Shown one piece after another: positions 10,288 through 19,492 of a DNA stretch of 64,000 bases. Both the position numbers and the translations under genes were made by a program. The stretch lies in the NCBI RefSeq assembly GCF_005877005.1, contig NZ_SSNH01000006.1, positions 207,331 to 271,330 of the forward strand, read 5' to 3'. Positions within the stretch are counted from its first letter, which is position 1. Every line of letters starts with the position of its first letter. This DNA is from Sinomonas susongensis. Lineage in GTDB: Bacteria > Actinomycetota > Actinomycetes > Actinomycetales > Micrococcaceae. Under the pieces are notes generated by a model. The model worked only from the letters and a program-made list of their open reading frames with translations. It did not search any database and was not told the DNA's origin.

Positions 10288-11113
10288 GTACGTCCTGACG
10301 CTCGACTGCGCTGAGCGGCTCGGGATCGTGTACGCCGTCTCGGGGTTCCTCGCGGAGCATCGGTGCGACATCCTCGACATCAAGCAGTACGGCGACCGCC
10401 GGGGCGGGCACTTCTACATGAGAGTCCACTTCGAAGCACCCGGGCCGCTCGAAGCCGACTTCGGTCCGGTGGCGGAGCAGTTCGGCATGACGTGGCGCCT
10501 CCGCCCGGCCGGGGAGAAGACCCGCGTCCTGCTCATGGTCTCCAAGTTCGGCCACTGCCTCAACGACCTGCTCTTCCGGTCGCGGATCGGCGAGCTTCCC
10601 GTCGATATCGTGGCGGTCGTGTCGAACCACGAGGACCACCGGGGACTCGTGGAGTGGCACGGCATCCCGTACCACCACATCCCCGTGACGCCGGGCGCAA
10701 AGCAGGAGGCGGAGGCCAAGCTCCTCTCCCTCGTCGACGGGTACGCGGTGGAGCTCGTCGTGCTCGCACGCTACATGCAGGTGCTCAGCGACGCCCTCGC
10801 CACGCGGATGACGGGCCGGGTGATCAACATCCACCACTCGTTCCTGCCGTCGTTCAAGGGCGCGAAGCCGTACCACCAGGCATGGGAACGCGGCGTCAAG
10901 ACGGTCGGCGCCACGGCCCACTACGTCAACGCCGAGCTCGACGAGGGCCCGATCATCGCCCAGCAGGTCATCGAGGTCGATCACACCCACTCGCCCGAGG
11001 ACCTCGTCGCCGTCGGCCGCGATGCGGAGTGCAAGGCCCTCAGCAACGCGGTCCGGTGGCACTGCGAGGGCCGGGTCATCCTCAACGGAAACCGCACGGT
11101 GGTGCTCCGATGA
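10274..11113 (+). CDS. purU: Formyltetrahydrofolate deformylase
   Basis: 279-residue enzyme that hydrolyses 10-formyl-THF to formate and THF. An N-terminal ACT-like domain ([21 protein letters not shown]) is followed by a formyltransferase fold with [12 protein letters not shown] and [19 protein letters not shown], which carry the catalytic Asn, His and Asp. It overlaps soxG. In this operon it can release one-carbon units from demethylation as formate and regenerate free THF for the oxidase. Confidence 0.94.
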   Translation: MPPREYVLTLDCAERLGIVYAVSGFLAEHRCDILDIKQYGDRRGGHFYMRVHFEAPGPLEADFGPVAEQFGMTWRLRPAGEKTRVLLMVSKFGHCLNDLLFRSRIGELPVDIVAVVSNHEDHRGLVEWHGIPYHHIPVTPGAKQEAEAKLLSLVDGYAVELVVLARYMQVLSDALATRMTGRVINIHHSFLPSFKGAKPYHQAWERGVKTVGATAHYVNAELDEGPIIAQQVIEVDHTHSPEDLVAVGRDAECKALSNAVRWHCEGRVILNGNRTVVLR

Positions 11114-11132
11114 GCACGGAAGGAGCTCTTTC

Positions 11133-12509
11133 ATGGCACTGAGCGCACTCGACATGTTCTCGGTCGGCATCGGACCCTCGTCGTCGCACACCGTGGGGCC
11201 GATGCGGGCCGCGGCAATCTTCCTCGACGGGCTCCGTTCGGGTGGCCTCATGGGCGACGTCGAACGGGTCCGGGCGGAGCTGTTCGGCTCGCTCGGCGCG
11301 ACTGGGCACGGCCACGGCTCGGACAAGGCCGTGATCCTGGGCCTTCAGGGCGAACGGCCGGAGACCGTGGACACCGACACGGCCGACGCGCGGGTCGCCC
11401 AGGCCACCGCCGAGGGCAAGCTGCTGCTCGCGGGAGAGCGGTACATTCCGTTCTCCCGCGGGGATGAGGTCGTGATGCACCGACGTCGGTCGCTCCCCGC
11501 CCACCCGAACGGGATGGTCTTCAGGGCGTACGACGGCGGGGGCTCCCTTCTGCGGGAGGCGACCTTCTACTCCGTCGGCGGGGGCTTCGTCGTCGACGAG
11601 GACGCTGTCGGCTCGGACCGGATCGTCGAGGACTCGACCCCGCTGCCGTACCCCTTCACGACCGGCGCCGAGCTGCTCGCACATTGCCGCCGCGAGGCCA
11701 TGAGGGTCAGCGACATCATGCTCGCGAACGAGCTCGCCTGGCGCACGGAGGAGGAGCTTCGCGCGGAGCTCCTCCACATCTGGGCTGTGATGAAGGAATG
11801 TGTGCGCAACGGCTGCACCCGCACGGAGAAGCTCCTCCCCGGGGGCCTGAAGGTTCCGCGTCGAGCGCCGAAGCTGCTCGCGGACCTCGAGGCCGCCGAC
11901 GACCAGACCGATCCCATCCGTGCGATGGACTGGGTCAATCTCTTCGCGCTCGCAGTGAACGAGGAGAACGCTTCGGGGGGACGGATCGTCACCGCGCCCA
12001 CGAACGGTGCGGCCGGAATCGTTCCCGCTGTCCTGCACTACTACGAGAAGTTCGTCCCGGGGGCCGACGACGACGGCGTCGTGCGCTTCCTGCTCACCGC
12101 CGCAGCGGTGGGGATCCTGTTCAAGGAGAACGCCTCGATCTCGGGCGCGGAGGTGGGGTGCCAGGGCGAGGTCGGCTCCGCCTGCGCGATGGCCGCCGGC
12201 GGCCTGTGCGAAGTGATGGGCGGGAGTCCGGAGCAGGTTGAGAACGCCGCCGAGATCGGCATCGAGCACAACCTCGGGCTCACCTGCGATCCGGTGGGCG
12301 GGCTTGTGCAAATCCCCTGCATCGAGCGCAATGCTGTGGCCAGCAACAAGGCCATCAACGCTGCCCGGATCGCGATGCGGGGCGACGGCAGCCACAAGGT
12401 CTCCCTCGACAAGGCGATCAAGACCATGCGCGAGACCGGGGCGGACATGAAGGTCAAATACAAGGAGACCTCGCGTGGCGGGCTCGCCGTGAACGTCATC
12501 GAGTGCTGA
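11133..12509 (+). CDS. sdaA: L-serine ammonia-lyase, iron-sulfur type
   Basis: 458-residue L-serine deaminase giving pyruvate and ammonia. It begins with the family motif [15 protein letters not shown]. Three cysteines suited to bind a 4Fe-4S cluster are present at 343 (GCQGEVG), 385 (TCDPVGG) and 396 (IPCIERN), matching the known single-chain type. ATG 11133 follows GGAAGGAGC and lies 19 bases after purU. It completes a sarcosine to glycine to serine to pyruvate route in one cluster. Confidence 0.95.
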   Translation: MALSALDMFSVGIGPSSSHTVGPMRAAAIFLDGLRSGGLMGDVERVRAELFGSLGATGHGHGSDKAVILGLQGERPETVDTDTADARVAQATAEGKLLLAGERYIPFSRGDEVVMHRRRSLPAHPNGMVFRAYDGGGSLLREATFYSVGGGFVVDEDAVGSDRIVEDSTPLPYPFTTGAELLAHCRREAMRVSDIMLANELAWRTEEELRAELLHIWAVMKECVRNGCTRTEKLLPGGLKVPRRAPKLLADLEAADDQTDPIRAMDWVNLFALAVNEENASGGRIVTAPTNGAAGIVPAVLHYYEKFVPGADDDGVVRFLLTAAAVGILFKENASISGAEVGCQGEVGSACAMAAGGLCEVMGGSPEQVENAAEIGIEHNLGLTCDPVGGLVQIPCIERNAVASNKAINAARIAMRGDGSHKVSLDKAIKTMRETGADMKVKYKETSRGGLAVNVIEC

Positions 12510-12529
12510 GGTCCTCCGCACCGGACCTC
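12508..12529 (+). terminator. Weak hairpin after sdaA
   Basis: A seven-base stem, GAGGTCC against GGACCTC, with an eight-base loop begins at the sdaA stop codon. There is no T-run. It may only partly separate the molybdoenzyme gene from the sox operon. Confidence 0.35.
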
Positions 12530-12591
12530 CGACGCCGCGAGACGCGCGACTGGCAGGAGGCGGCTCTAGTTCAGCATGGAAGGATGGGCTT

Positions 12592-14895
12592 GTGTTTGCG
12601 CAGAAGCCGGTTGTTGGGGATATCGATGAGGGTGCCCTCGAGGTTCATGCCCCGAAGACCGATGCGGCGGGGGTGAAGGCGGTGAGGGTCGCGCTCGGGC
12701 GTGGCCTCGCCCAGGCCGGTGTGGCTCGGACGGTGCGTTCGATGCTGCGGGTGAACCAGCGGGACGGGTTCGACTGCCCGGGGTGTGCGTGGCCGGAGTC
12801 GATCACCGACAGGCGCAAGCCGGCGGAGTTCTGCGAGAACGGGGCGAAGGCGATCGCGGAGGAGTCCACGCTCCGGACCGTGGGCCCGGAGTTCTGGGCG
12901 GCGCATCCGGTCGCGGAGCTCGGGGGCAGGAGCGAGTTCTGGCTCGGGTCGCAGGGCCGGATCACCGAGCCGGTCGTGATCCGGCCGGGGGAGACGCATT
13001 ACAGCCCGATCTCCTGGCCGGACGCGTTCGCCCTGATCGCCGATCACATCAGGGCCACGACTCCTGAGAGGTGCGTGTTCTACACCTCGGGGCGGACGGC
13101 GAACGAGACCGCGTTCCTGTACCAGCTCTTCGCCCGCTCGCTGGGGACGAACAACCTCCCGGACTGCTCGAACATGTGCCACGAGTCCTCGGGGGCCGCG
13201 CTGAACCCGACGATCGGCATCGGGAAGGGCACGGTGTCCCTCGAGGACATCCACCGCGCGGACCTGGTCCTCGTGGTGGGGCAGAACCCCGGCACGAACC
13301 ACCCGCGGATGCTCTCGGCCCTCGTGGAGGCGCGGAAGAACGGCGGGAAGGTCGTCGCCGTGAACCCGCTGCCGGAGGCCGGGCTGCTGGGGTTCAAGGA
13401 CCCGCAGTCGGCCGCGGGCCTGGTCGGCGGCGGGGCGAAGGTGGCCGACGAGTTCCTGAAGATCAGGGTCGGCGGGGACCTTGCCCTGTTCCAGGCCCTG
13501 GGCCACCTGCTGCTGGCGGCTGAGGAACGCAGCCCGGGCACCGTCGTCGACCGGGCCTTCGTCGAGGCGCAGACCGAAGGGTTCGAGGCCTATGCCGCCG
13601 CCCGCGCCGCGGTGGACTGGGAGGCGACGGAACGCGCGACGGGGCTGTCCCGGGCGCAGATCGAGGCCGTCGCCCAGATGATGGCCGCCTCGAAGGCCAC
13701 GATCGTGTGCTGGGCGCTGGGGCTCACGCAGCAGCCGCACTCGGTGGACACGCTCAAGGAGATCGTGAACCTGCTCCTGGTCCAGGGGAACTTCGGAACG
13801 CCCGGGGCCGGGGCGTGCCCGGTGCGGGGCCACTCGAACGTCCAGGGCGACCGCACGATGGGGATCTGGGAGAAGCCGACCGAGAAGTTCATCGCCGCGC
13901 TCGAGGCCGAGTTCGGGCTCCCGTTCCCGCGCGATCACGGGTTCGAGTCGGTCGGGACCCAGCACGCCCTGGAGGCCGGGGAGGTGGACGTGTTCGTCTC
14001 GATGGGCGGGAACTTCCTCTCCGCCGCCTCGGACACCGCCCACACCATGGCAGGGCTGAAGCGGACCGGGCTGACCGTGCACGTCTCCACCAAGCCGAAC
14101 CGCTCACACGTCGCGCACGGGCGCACGTCCCTGATCCTGCCCACCCTGGGCAGGACCGACGTCGACGACAAGCACCCCGCCGGGCGCCAGTTCGTCTCGG
14201 TCGAGGACTCGATGTCCGTCGTGCACGCCTCGCAGGGCCGGCTCCGCCCAGTCTCCGAGCACCTGCTCGCCGAGCCGGTCATCGTCGCGCGCATGGCCCA
14301 GGCCGTCCTGGGCGACGCGCACCCGATCGACTGGCGGGCCATGGCCGAGGACTACGACGTGATCCGGGACCACATCTCCCGGGTGATCCCCGGGTTCGAG
14401 GACTACAACACCCGGGTCAGGGGCAGGAACGGGTTCGTCCTGCCCTCCCCGCCCAGGGACACCCGCACGTTCGCCACCGAGGCCGGCAAGGCCCGTTTCA
14501 CGGTGTCCCCGCTCGAGTACCTCGAGGCTCCCGAAGGGCACCTGATCCTGCAGACCCTGCGCTCCCACGACCAGTACAACACCACGGTCTACGGCCTCGA
14601 CGACCGCTACCGCGGCATCAGCAACGCCCGCAAGGTGGTCCTGGCCAACCCCGAAGACCTCGCCTCGCTCGGGTTCGCGGACCGCGAGCTCGTCGACGTC
14701 GTCTCCGTCTTCAACGGCGACGAGCGCCGCGCCGAAGCCTTCCGCATCGTCGCCTACCCCACCGCCAAGGGCTGCGCCGCCGCCTACTTCCCCGAGGCCA
14801 ACGTCCTGGTCCACAAGGACCTCGTCGCCCGCGGGTCCAACACCCCCGGCTACAAGGCCGTCACCATCAGATTCGAAAAGCGCTCCGACGGCTAG
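12592..14895 (+). CDS. FdhF/YdeP family molybdopterin oxidoreductase
   Basis: 767-residue protein of the molybdopterin-guanine-dinucleotide oxidoreductase superfamily, YdeP-like branch. The N-terminal CPGC motif and a later Cys suggest an iron-sulfur site. YTSGRTANETAFLYQLFAR and DCSNMCHESSG are family hallmarks; the Cys in the latter occupies the place of the Mo-ligating (seleno)cysteine of formate dehydrogenases. The C-terminal domain contains the cofactor-binding LRSHDQYNTTVYG segment. GTG 12592 follows GGAAGGA. Located after purU and sdaA, it may oxidise the formate released there, but YdeP relatives have uncertain substrates. Confidence 0.85.
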   Translation: MFAQKPVVGDIDEGALEVHAPKTDAAGVKAVRVALGRGLAQAGVARTVRSMLRVNQRDGFDCPGCAWPESITDRRKPAEFCENGAKAIAEESTLRTVGPEFWAAHPVAELGGRSEFWLGSQGRITEPVVIRPGETHYSPISWPDAFALIADHIRATTPERCVFYTSGRTANETAFLYQLFARSLGTNNLPDCSNMCHESSGAALNPTIGIGKGTVSLEDIHRADLVLVVGQNPGTNHPRMLSALVEARKNGGKVVAVNPLPEAGLLGFKDPQSAAGLVGGGAKVADEFLKIRVGGDLALFQALGHLLLAAEERSPGTVVDRAFVEAQTEGFEAYAAARAAVDWEATERATGLSRAQIEAVAQMMAASKATIVCWALGLTQQPHSVDTLKEIVNLLLVQGNFGTPGAGACPVRGHSNVQGDRTMGIWEKPTEKFIAALEAEFGLPFPRDHGFESVGTQHALEAGEVDVFVSMGGNFLSAASDTAHTMAGLKRTGLTVHVSTKPNRSHVAHGRTSLILPTLGRTDVDDKHPAGRQFVSVEDSMSVVHASQGRLRPVSEHLLAEPVIVARMAQAVLGDAHPIDWRAMAEDYDVIRDHISRVIPGFEDYNTRVRGRNGFVLPSPPRDTRTFATEAGKARFTVSPLEYLEAPEGHLILQTLRSHDQYNTTVYGLDDRYRGISNARKVVLANPEDLASLGFADRELVDVVSVFNGDERRAEAFRIVAYPTAKGCAAAYFPEANVLVHKDLVARGSNTPGYKAVTIRFEKRSDG

Positions 14896-15030
14896 CGACG
14901 GTCCTCCAACGCCCGGGAGAGGCGGCCTCAGCGCAGTTTCGCCAGCACTCTGCAAGGGTATTGGACTTACGAGACGCCTGACTACCGCGTGTGGCCGTCC
15001 GGCCGTCCTGGGCGATGAAAGCGGGTAAGG

Positions 15031-15969
15031 GTGGCTAGACACGTACGCGGTACTGACGCTCTCGGCGGCAGATACCGCCTGCTCGAAAAAGTGGGGGCGG
15101 GCTCGATGTCCGTGGTCCACCGAGCCTTCGACGAGTTCCTCGAGCGTGAGGTCGCCGTCAAGCTCATCCATTCGAGCGCCGCCGACGACGCTGAGCTGCG
15201 CCGCAGCGACGTCGAGGTCAAGCTCCTCGCCCGGCTCACACACCCGGGCCTGGTGACCCTCCTCGACGCGGGCACGGAGTGGACGCCCGAGGGCCTGCCG
15301 CGCATCTTCCTCGTCATGGAGCTCGTGTCCGGCCCCGACCTCCGGGCGCGGCTCAAGGAGGGTCCCCTCCCGGCGACGCGGGTCGCTGAGATCGGTCACG
15401 ACCTCGCGGAGGCGCTCGACTACATCCACGGCAGGGGCGTGGTGCACCGCGACGTCAAACCCGCGAACGTCCTGCTGCTCGACGACCCCGTCAAGGGGAT
15501 GGACTCCATCCGGTGGACCAGGGCGCACGCGAAGCTCACGGACTTCGGCATCGCGTGCATGACCGAATCGGTCCTCACCCTCGAGGACGCGGTCTCGGGG
15601 ACACCCGCCTATCTGAGCCCCGAGCAGGTGCGCGGCGAGGTGGTGACCCCGGCGAGTGACATCTACTCGCTCGGGCTCGTCCTCCTGCAGTCCCTCACGG
15701 GTGAACTGGCCTTTCCCGGGCCACCCCTCGAGAGCGCGGTGCGTCGCCTCACGCAGGGACCGCCGATCCCGGAGACGGTCGACCCGCTATGGCGCGAGCT
15801 CGTCGTCGGGATGACGGCCCTGGAGCCGGCCCAACGGCTTACCGCCGCCGACGCCGCTGCCGCGCTCTACCGCCTCGCGGCGCTGGGTGCCGTCGGCGGA
15901 CCCATCGCCTTGGGCGGCGCCGGCACACCGGCAGCCCTGGGTGCCCAGCCAGCCAGCTTGGGCAGCTGA
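15031..15969 (+). CDS. Soluble serine/threonine protein kinase
   Basis: 312-residue Hanks-type kinase. The glycine-rich loop VGAGSMSVVH is at 21-30, the ATP-binding Lys44 is in VAVKL, the catalytic loop HRDVKPAN includes Asp141, and DFG includes Asp171. The activation segment ends in YLSPEQ. After the kinase domain only about 25 small-residue positions remain, and there is no transmembrane helix or PASTA domain, so it is probably cytosolic. GTG 15031 is preceded by GTAAGG. Its target cannot be told from the neighbours. Confidence 0.9.
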   Translation: MARHVRGTDALGGRYRLLEKVGAGSMSVVHRAFDEFLEREVAVKLIHSSAADDAELRRSDVEVKLLARLTHPGLVTLLDAGTEWTPEGLPRIFLVMELVSGPDLRARLKEGPLPATRVAEIGHDLAEALDYIHGRGVVHRDVKPANVLLLDDPVKGMDSIRWTRAHAKLTDFGIACMTESVLTLEDAVSGTPAYLSPEQVRGEVVTPASDIYSLGLVLLQSLTGELAFPGPPLESAVRRLTQGPPIPETVDPLWRELVVGMTALEPAQRLTAADAAAALYRLAALGAVGGPIALGGAGTPAALGAQPASLGS

Positions 15970-16000
15970 GCTGGGCGCCTAGGCTCCCGCCGAGCAGCAC

Positions 16001-16678
16001 TCAGGCAGCGAGGCGTCCCAGGAGGCTCGTCGCGAAGCCCTCGAGGAGCTTGTCCGGACCCGAATAGACCTCTGCCGCGCCCGCTTCCCTGAGTTCGGCC
16101 TCGCTCGTCCCCCCGCACGTGACCGCGACCGTCGGGATGCCAAGCTTCGAGGCCGCGTAGACGTCCCAGACAGAGTCGCCGACGAAGACTGCATCCTCCG
16201 CCCGCAGGCCGCCGGCGTCGAGCGCGGCCGTGAGGATGTCGGGGGCCGGCTTGCTCTCCTCCGCGTCCGAGGAACTCGTGGCGGCACTGATCGCCTCGTC
16301 CGCGTCGAGGGCCCGCCGCAGGACGTGGAGCTCTCGGTCCCGTGCCGAGGACGCGAGGACCACGGTGAGTCCCTCCCCGGCGCAGTGCTTCAGGAGCGAT
16401 CGGGCGCCGTCGAACGCTATGAGCGAGGGCCAATACGTGCCGAACACCGCCCCGTGGGTGGCCTTGAGCTCGTCGTCCTGGCTCTCGTCCCGGTCCTCGC
16501 CCAGCAGGTGGGGGAGGAGCTTCTCGCCGCCCATTCCGATCGCTCGGTGGATCGCCGCCATCGGGACGGTGTGCTCGAACTGGCGGAAGGCCTCCCACCA
16601 CGCGAGTGCATGGAAGTAGTTCGAGTCGACGAGGGTTCCGTCGACGTCGAAGAGCACTCCGCGTGGGCGCGTGTCCAT
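16001..16678 (-). CDS. HAD superfamily phosphatase
   Basis: 225-residue HAD hydrolase of the phosphoglycolate phosphatase/beta-phosphoglucomutase-like type. Motif I is FDVDGTLVDS (nucleophile Asp11), motif II is in VVLASSA, and motif IV is VFVGDSVWD. An alpha-helical cap lies between motifs I and II. The start at 16678 follows GAGGGAATGG. The frame extends 30 codons upstream without a better signal. Substrate is unknown; it stands alone between the kinase and an oppositely oriented small gene. Confidence 0.88.
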   Translation of the reverse strand: MDTRPRGVLFDVDGTLVDSNYFHALAWWEAFRQFEHTVPMAAIHRAIGMGGEKLLPHLLGEDRDESQDDELKATHGAVFGTYWPSLIAFDGARSLLKHCAGEGLTVVLASSARDRELHVLRRALDADEAISAATSSSDAEESKPAPDILTAALDAGGLRAEDAVFVGDSVWDVYAASKLGIPTVAVTCGGTSEAELREAGAAEVYSGPDKLLEGFATSLLGRLAA

Positions 16679-16802
16679 CCATTCCCTCTTTCCGTCAATG
16701 CTGCTGTCTCTCGGGCTGCGGGAGTGATTGCGAAACCCCCACCCCGGGGTAATGCTCCGGTGCCCCAAACCTCAAACGCAACTCGGACGCAAGGAGGATG
16801 CC

Positions 16803-17192
16803 ATGGCAGACCAGAAGGAAGCCGGCGGCGTGCGCAAGGGCAGCGAAAGCTCGGACTCCCTCAAGTACTCGCAGGAGATCACTTCACCCGAGGACAAGCC
16901 CGAGCGCGAGGGCCGCAGCCTCGTCACGACGAATCACGAGGTGATCCGGAAGTGGGCCGAGGAGCGCAACGGCTCGCCCGCGACCGTGGAGGGCACGGAA
17001 CACGGGGACCACCTCGGCGTCCTGCGGATCGACTTCGGCGCCAAGAACGACAAGCTCCGGCACATCGACTGGGACGAGTGGTTCGAGACGTTCGATGAGC
17101 GTGGGCTCAACTTCATCTACCAAGAGCAGCGCAGCGACGGCAGCCAGTCCAACTTCTTCCAGCTGGAGAACCCCAACCGCGAGGACGCCTAG
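16803..17192 (+). CDS. Small acidic hypothetical protein
   Basis: 129-residue hydrophilic protein with no signal or membrane segment. The ATG follows AAGGAGG by five bases. The core TTNHEVIRKWAEERNG...GVLRIDF and DEWFETFDERGLNFIYQE resembles a family of about 100-residue proteins that databases sometimes label as branching-enzyme fragments. That label is from memory and should not be read as function. It is strongly charged, and stress induction is plausible but not shown. It overlaps the end of the opposite-strand MFS gene by four bases. Confidence 0.8.
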   Translation: MADQKEAGGVRKGSESSDSLKYSQEITSPEDKPEREGRSLVTTNHEVIRKWAEERNGSPATVEGTEHGDHLGVLRIDFGAKNDKLRHIDWDEWFETFDERGLNFIYQEQRSDGSQSNFFQLENPNREDA

Positions 17193-18976
17193 CCTTCGAG
17201 CGCGGCGTCCGGCGCTGGAACGAGCACGATGTCCGGACGCGGCGTCGCCGGGACCCCGGTCCCGGAGAACAACGCTCCGAGGCTCGGCTCGAGGTGCTTC
17301 GCGACCGTGCCACGCACGGAGTCGCGGAGGACGATCGCCCGCGCCCCGACATCCGCGGCGTGCCGGGCAAGGACTTCGGCTGTTGCCGCATGCCCCCCGA
17401 CGCTGTGGAGGACGAGGCCGCGAACCGCGAGGGCTTCCCGGACCGGTCGGCCGTCTCCGAGCCGGTCCTCCGCGAGCTGGTTCCCCGCCAGCCGCTCGAG
17501 GTGGGCGGCGACGGCTGCGCGCGCCTCGTCCCCGCTCTCCGGGCTGATCGCGAGCTCTTCGAGCACGTCGGTCTCACGTACGTGGACGATCTCGAGCGAT
17601 GCATGCTCGGCCCGGGCAAGCGCTGCTGCGCGGTCGACGACGGCGGCAGCGGCGGCGTTCGAGGCCACGGCGGCGACGACGGGACGAGAACCTTCGAGGA
17701 CCGGGCCAAGCGGCTCGAGGGTGGGCGTGGCAGGGCTCGCAGCAGTTGCCGGGCCCGAAGCGGCGACGTCCTCGGGCGCCACGACCTCAGGCTGCGCGTC
17801 GCGCTCGGCGGCCGTGACGAGCCGGTGGCCTGCCGCGAGGACCGGGATCGCGAGGAGGAACGCGAGGGCCCCGACGAGGAACGCCATGCTCTGGTTCGAG
17901 GCCTCGGCGATCTTGCCCGCGGCGAACGGGGCGAGGCCTCCGCCGATGAACCGGACGAAGCCGTAGGAGGAGGACGCGACCGACCGGTCCACGGGGGCGA
18001 CGAGCATCACGGCCTGGGTCGTGAGCGTGTTGTTGATGCCGATGAACGCGCCGCTCACGATCACCGCGACGATGACGACGGACGGCGTCGCCACCCCGAA
18101 GGCGATCACGGCCATGACGATGGCGAGGCCGAGCATGTTGGCGTAGAGCACGGGGGCGGTGCCGAACCGCCGCTGGAGCCGCGGAGCGAAGACGACGGCG
18201 AACAGGGCTACGAGGACACCCCAGCCGGTGAAGACGAGGCCGAGCTCGTGGGCTCCGAGCTTCATGGGGTAGGGGGCGTAGCCGAGCATGGTGAAGAAGC
18301 CCCAGTTGTACAGGAGCGCCATGAGGCCCATGATCAGGAGGCCGCGGTGCCGTAGCGCGAGCAGCGGGGCGGCAAGCGACGTCTTCTGCGCGGGCCGGGG
18401 CTGCTGGGGGACGAAGAGGAGCGTTGCGATGAGGGCGATCGCCATGAGCACTGCGACCCCGTAGAACGGGCCGCGCCAGCTGATGCTGCCGAGCTCGCCG
18501 CCGAGCAGCGGCCCGACGGCGATGCCGATGCCGAGTGCCGTCTCGTAGAGGATGATCGCGCCGGAGAAGCCCCCCTTGGCCGAGGCGACGATGACCGCGA
18601 GGCTCGTCGCGATGAACAGGGCGTTGCCGAGGCCCCAGCCCGCGCGGAATCCGACGATTCCCCCGATGGAACCGGACGTGCCGGCCAGCCCTGCGAAGAC
18701 GACGATGAGGAAGAGGCCCAGGATGAGGGTGAGCTTGGAGCCGATGCGGCTCGAGACCCAGCCCACAACGAGCATGGCGACGGCAGTCACCACGAGATAG
18801 CTCGTGAACAGGAGGGAGACGTCGCTCGGGGTCGCGTGCAGGCTCGACGCGAGGGCAGGCAGGATGGGGTCGACGAGACCGATGCCCATGAACGAGATGA
18901 CGCACGCGAACGCCACCGCCCATACTGCGCTCGGCTGTTTGAACGGGTTGGTCTTCGTGCCGTGCGGCGCGCTCAT
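17189..18976 (-). CDS. MFS transporter fused to a USP-like domain
   Basis: 595 residues. Residues 1-400 form a 12-helix major facilitator with the motif WVSSRIGSK between helices 2 and 3. A Pro/Ala linker follows, and from about residue 430 a Rossmann-like domain resembling universal stress proteins (RPVVAAVASNAAAAAVVDRAAALA). The usual ATP loop of USPs is not evident. It overlaps the MarR gene by four bases, so both are one operon, typical of inducible drug or metabolite efflux. Substrate unknown; the cytosolic domain may sense or gate. Confidence 0.88.
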   Translation of the reverse strand: MSAPHGTKTNPFKQPSAVWAVAFACVISFMGIGLVDPILPALASSLHATPSDVSLLFTSYLVVTAVAMLVVGWVSSRIGSKLTLILGLFLIVVFAGLAGTSGSIGGIVGFRAGWGLGNALFIATSLAVIVASAKGGFSGAIILYETALGIGIAVGPLLGGELGSISWRGPFYGVAVLMAIALIATLLFVPQQPRPAQKTSLAAPLLALRHRGLLIMGLMALLYNWGFFTMLGYAPYPMKLGAHELGLVFTGWGVLVALFAVVFAPRLQRRFGTAPVLYANMLGLAIVMAVIAFGVATPSVVIVAVIVSGAFIGINNTLTTQAVMLVAPVDRSVASSSYGFVRFIGGGLAPFAAGKIAEASNQSMAFLVGALAFLLAIPVLAAGHRLVTAAERDAQPEVVAPEDVAASGPATAASPATPTLEPLGPVLEGSRPVVAAVASNAAAAAVVDRAAALARAEHASLEIVHVRETDVLEELAISPESGDEARAAVAAHLERLAGNQLAEDRLGDGRPVREALAVRGLVLHSVGGHAATAEVLARHAADVGARAIVLRDSVRGTVAKHLEPSLGALFSGTGVPATPRPDIVLVPAPDAALEG

Positions 18977-19452
18977 CGTGTCGCTGTTCCTCTCATGGGT
19001 AGGGAAGGCTGCTGTGCAGCCGCCGATACAAGGCGTTCGAGTGCCGGAAGGGCAGCCTCGATCGCGGCCCGGTCGGCGGGCTCGAGGCTTTCGAGGAGCT
19101 CGTGCAGGTAGTCCGAGCGCCGCGCGCGACGCCGGGAGAAGACTTCCCGGCCGCGGGCAGTCGGGGCGATCAGGACGCCGCGCCGGTCGCCCTGGGGAGT
19201 CGTGCGCTCCACGAAGCCGTCGTTCTCCATTCGCCCGACGAGCTGGGTCATGGCCGGCTGGGAGACCCCTTCGGCGCGGGCGAGTTCGGTGATGCGAAGC
19301 GGGCCTTCGGCTTCGAGCCGGCTGAGGGCCGAGGCCACTGACGGCGAGATCCCGCCGACGGACGCAACCGAACGCAAACGGCGGACGAGCTGCTCGATGA
19401 CCCGGGAGAAGCGCTCCACGGGATCGTCGGCCGATTTGCCCTTCCGATTCAT
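18973..19452 (-). CDS. MarR family transcriptional regulator
   Basis: 159-residue winged-helix regulator with RITELARAEGVSQPAMTQLVGRME as the recognition region and DRRGVLIAPTARG as the wing. The ATG at 19452 is preferred; a TTG two codons earlier is possible. The start codon lies inside a strong double palindrome (19451-19479), so it most likely represses itself and the MFS-USP gene that it overlaps. A small ligand released from repression is expected from the family, identity unknown. Confidence 0.9.
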   Translation of the reverse strand: MNRKGKSADDPVERFSRVIEQLVRRLRSVASVGGISPSVASALSRLEAEGPLRITELARAEGVSQPAMTQLVGRMENDGFVERTTPQGDRRGVLIAPTARGREVFSRRRARRSDYLHELLESLEPADRAAIEAALPALERLVSAAAQQPSLPMRGTATR

Positions 19453-19479
19453 AAGCAACTTATATCATAAGGTGCTTAT
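19451..19479. promoter_or_regulatory. Double-palindromic MarR operator
   Basis: Two 13-base half-sites, ATAAGCAACTTAT and ATAAGGTGCTTAT, are separated by ATC. Each is nearly self-palindromic, and they are inverted copies of one another with one mismatch. The element covers the marR start codon, and on the minus strand includes TATGAT as a possible -10. Autorepression by the adjacent MarR is the natural inference. Confidence 0.75.
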
Positions 19480-19492
19480 GAGGAGAAGGGCC

